This document shows positions 6,299 through 7,342 of a stretch of DNA of 7,342 bases, in pieces. Under the pieces are notes generated by a model. The model ran no database searches. It saw only the letters and a list, made by a program, of their open reading frames with translations, and was not told where the DNA came from. The stretch's first letter is position 1. Each line of letters begins with the position of its first letter. Position numbers and translations under genes: made by a program. Source of the DNA: DASVHS01 sp038244815 (lineage in GTDB: Bacteria > Acidobacteriota > Thermoanaerobaculia > Gp7-AA8); contig JBBRTB010000057.1 in NCBI GenBank assembly GCA_038244815.1, positions 1 through 7,342 of the forward strand. The letters are read 5' to 3'.

Positions 6299-6545
6299 CT
6301 ACTCCCGCTCGCTGCGGCGATTCAGGATCGACATGAGCTCCTGCCGTGTTTCTCGTTCTCGGGAAACTCGCCGCGCAGGACGTTGGTCTCCATGAATGAC
6401 GACTCCTGCTCCACGCCGCCATCACCATGCAGAGATGCTTGCCGCCCATTCAAACCGCCACGCCGCGCGGCTCGAGGATCGAGTCGACGGTGCCGGCGAC
6501 GTCGTGCGCGAGGTGCTCCCGCGAAGCCGCCGCATGTGTTCTACC
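6299..6545 (-). pseudogene. GTP cyclohydrolase I (FolE-like), C-terminal remnant with several frameshifts
   Basis: This is the C-terminal part of the enzyme that opens GTP to dihydroneopterin triphosphate, the first step of folate and pterin synthesis. Read piecewise on the minus strand: VEHMRRLR, REHLAHDVAGTVDSILEPRG-VAV, an in-frame TGA (6450-6452), MGGKHLCMVM, GVEQESSFMETNVLRGEFPE, and RQELMSILNRRSERE to TAG 6299-6301. These align one after another with the family pattern. His and Cys of KHLCM are the conserved active-site His and zinc-ligand Cys; GVAV, CMxMRGV and KTRxEL are the typical landmarks. Each of three joins (about 6521, 6408 and 6343) is explained by one missing base. The conserved N-terminal part with the CEHH motif is not found upstream, so the gene is truncated as well. 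Family call rests on remembered motifs but several match in order. Confidence 0.78.
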
Positions 6546-6804
6546 ACAGACCGTCTTGTACGTGCCGAGAATCACGACGAGATTCTGGCAGTGCTCATCC
6601 GCGGCGCTGCACGCCATCCGAAACAGCGTCGTGAGCTCTTGACGTCGGTGTAGTCGTAATCGCCGGTCACGCTGACCGGCGACTCCACCCAGCGCCGCGG
6701 CCAGTGTCGCCGGCGGTGTACAGCTCCTGCACGACCTTGATCGGCGACCAGGTCCCGCGGCTGAAGTTCTTGTGCTGCTCCGGCTCGGGGAGACTGCGCT
6801 CCAT
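6546..6804 (-). pseudogene. Unrecognised short coding segment, frameshifted, upstream of the folE remnant
   Basis: From ATG 6804, 16 bp after the stop of the preceding gene, the frame reads MERSLPEPEQHKNFSRGTWS, PIKVVQELYTAGDTG, and after one missing base near 6690-6698 RRWVESPVSVTGDYDYTDV. After a second near 6642-6648 it reads ELTTLFRMACSAADEHCQNL and VVILGTYKTV, where it meets the folE remnant. The pieces look protein-like and chain consistently, but I recognise no family. They may be the 5' part of one chimeric gene with folE. No good ribosome-binding site is seen at 6804. Confidence 0.45.
6660..6682. repeat. Perfect 10-bp inverted repeat with 3-nt loop
   Basis: TCGCCGGTCA, loop CGC, then TGACCGGCGA. 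It lies inside the coding-like segment 6546-6804, where it encodes part of ESPVSVTGDYD, so the symmetry may be incidental to codon choice. No T-tract follows on either strand. Confidence 0.6.
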
Positions 6805-6820
6805 GTCCGACCGCGCGCGT

Positions 6821-7342
6821 TCAGTGAGATCGAATCGCTTTAGCAATCGACTTGGCGAGAGGTCCGACGATGTCCTCCGACTCGCTGTCCGCATTGATCG
6901 AGGTGTAATCGATCGTGGCTGCAGCGGACGAGCCGAACGGTCTGCCGGTGGCCAGATCATACGTCGTCAACGTGACGCGCGAACTGTACGCGGTGTCATG
7001 GCGTCCGTAGTAGCTCAGCTTTCGTTGTCCAGTGGGCTCGATCCGTGCCAGCAGAAGGACGGCGTAGCCTTCGCTGCTGAGCCGATCAATCAGTTGTCGC
7101 GCAGACGCGTCGCCCTGTCGCAGAAGATCCTCGGTTGCCGGAAGGGTGTGCGCATCGACGACCTCGATCCCCGCTGCTTCGAGCTGAGATCGGAGCACGC
7201 TTGCCACGACACCGTGGCCAGCTTGACCGCTTCCACTTCGTCTTCGGAAGCCGGGGTCTTCTCGACTCCTTGTGGATCGAAGAAGCCCCACTCCGCCCGG
7301 TTGTTGTCGTAGCGGATGGCGAAGAACGTCCGCGCACCCGGC
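6821..7342 (-). pseudogene. C-terminal part of an unrecognised protein, frameshifted, cut by the right window edge
   Basis: The gene enters from beyond base 7342 and ends at TGA 6821-6823. From the edge the frame reads FFAIRYDNNRAEWGFFDPQG, then VEKTPASEDEVEAVKLATV. At about 7212-7220 one base seems to be missing, and the neighbouring frame continues VASVLRSQLEAAGIEVVDAH, ARQLIDRLSSEGYAVLLLAR, then RVTLTTYDLATGRPFGSSAA and a C-terminal helix SEDIVGPLAKSIAKAIRSH. The alternating helix/strand pattern (a helix with LEAAGIEVV, a strand YAVLLLARIE, then VTLTTYDLATG) resembles periplasmic assembly or lipoprotein domains such as those of CsgG/LPP20-like proteins, but this is a loose likeness. The start, and any signal peptide, lie outside the window. 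Confidence 0.6.

Overview
The window is high-GC DNA (mostly G/C third codon positions, CG-rich codons), most likely from a Gram-negative environmental bacterium. The clue is a lipoprotein with a Leu-Ala-Ala-Cys lipobox followed by a secreted zinc protease of a kind common in Myxococcota, Acidobacteriota and related metagenomic lineages. The sequence does not fix the phylum. It reads as an accessory region: transposase remnants, a toxin-antitoxin locus, a partial duplication and many broken genes.

Layout. (1) 1-293, minus: N-terminal part of an IS630-type transposase, frameshifted and running off the left edge. (2) 565-796 and 1649-1880: two direct copies (about 95% identical over their 210-bp core, exactly 1084 bp apart) of the 3' end of an unrecognised gene. 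Between them lies an intact higB-higA toxin-antitoxin operon (972-1561) with a paired GTATAC operator-like site. (3) 1662-2403, minus: the longer version of that gene, with a signal peptide and one frameshift. (4) 2675-3510, minus: a 5'-truncated, frameshifted IS91-type transposase joined in frame to a D-2-hydroxyacid dehydrogenase remnant (about 3511-3961). (5) 4410-6291, plus: a clear two-gene operon. A 200-aa lipoprotein overlaps by ATGA with a matrixin-like metalloprotease carrying a C-terminal calcium-binding-type domain, and a strong intrinsic terminator follows. The protease reading frame is broken near its signal peptide by an amber codon and a frameshift. (6) 6299-7342, minus, convergent with the operon: the C-terminal third of a GTP cyclohydrolase I (folE-like) with several 1-nt deletions, a short unrecognised segment, and the C-terminal part of an unrecognised protein running off the right edge.

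How it works together. The intact genes are higB, higA and the lipoprotein. The TA pair forms a self-contained maintenance module bracketed by repeats that could recombine. The lipoprotein and protease look like an export-coupled pair. Almost every other gene carries single-base indels. Either this is a decaying accessory region or the sequence holds uncorrected indel errors, and read-level checking must come before any pseudogene call is trusted. No CRISPR array, rRNA or complete tRNA was seen.
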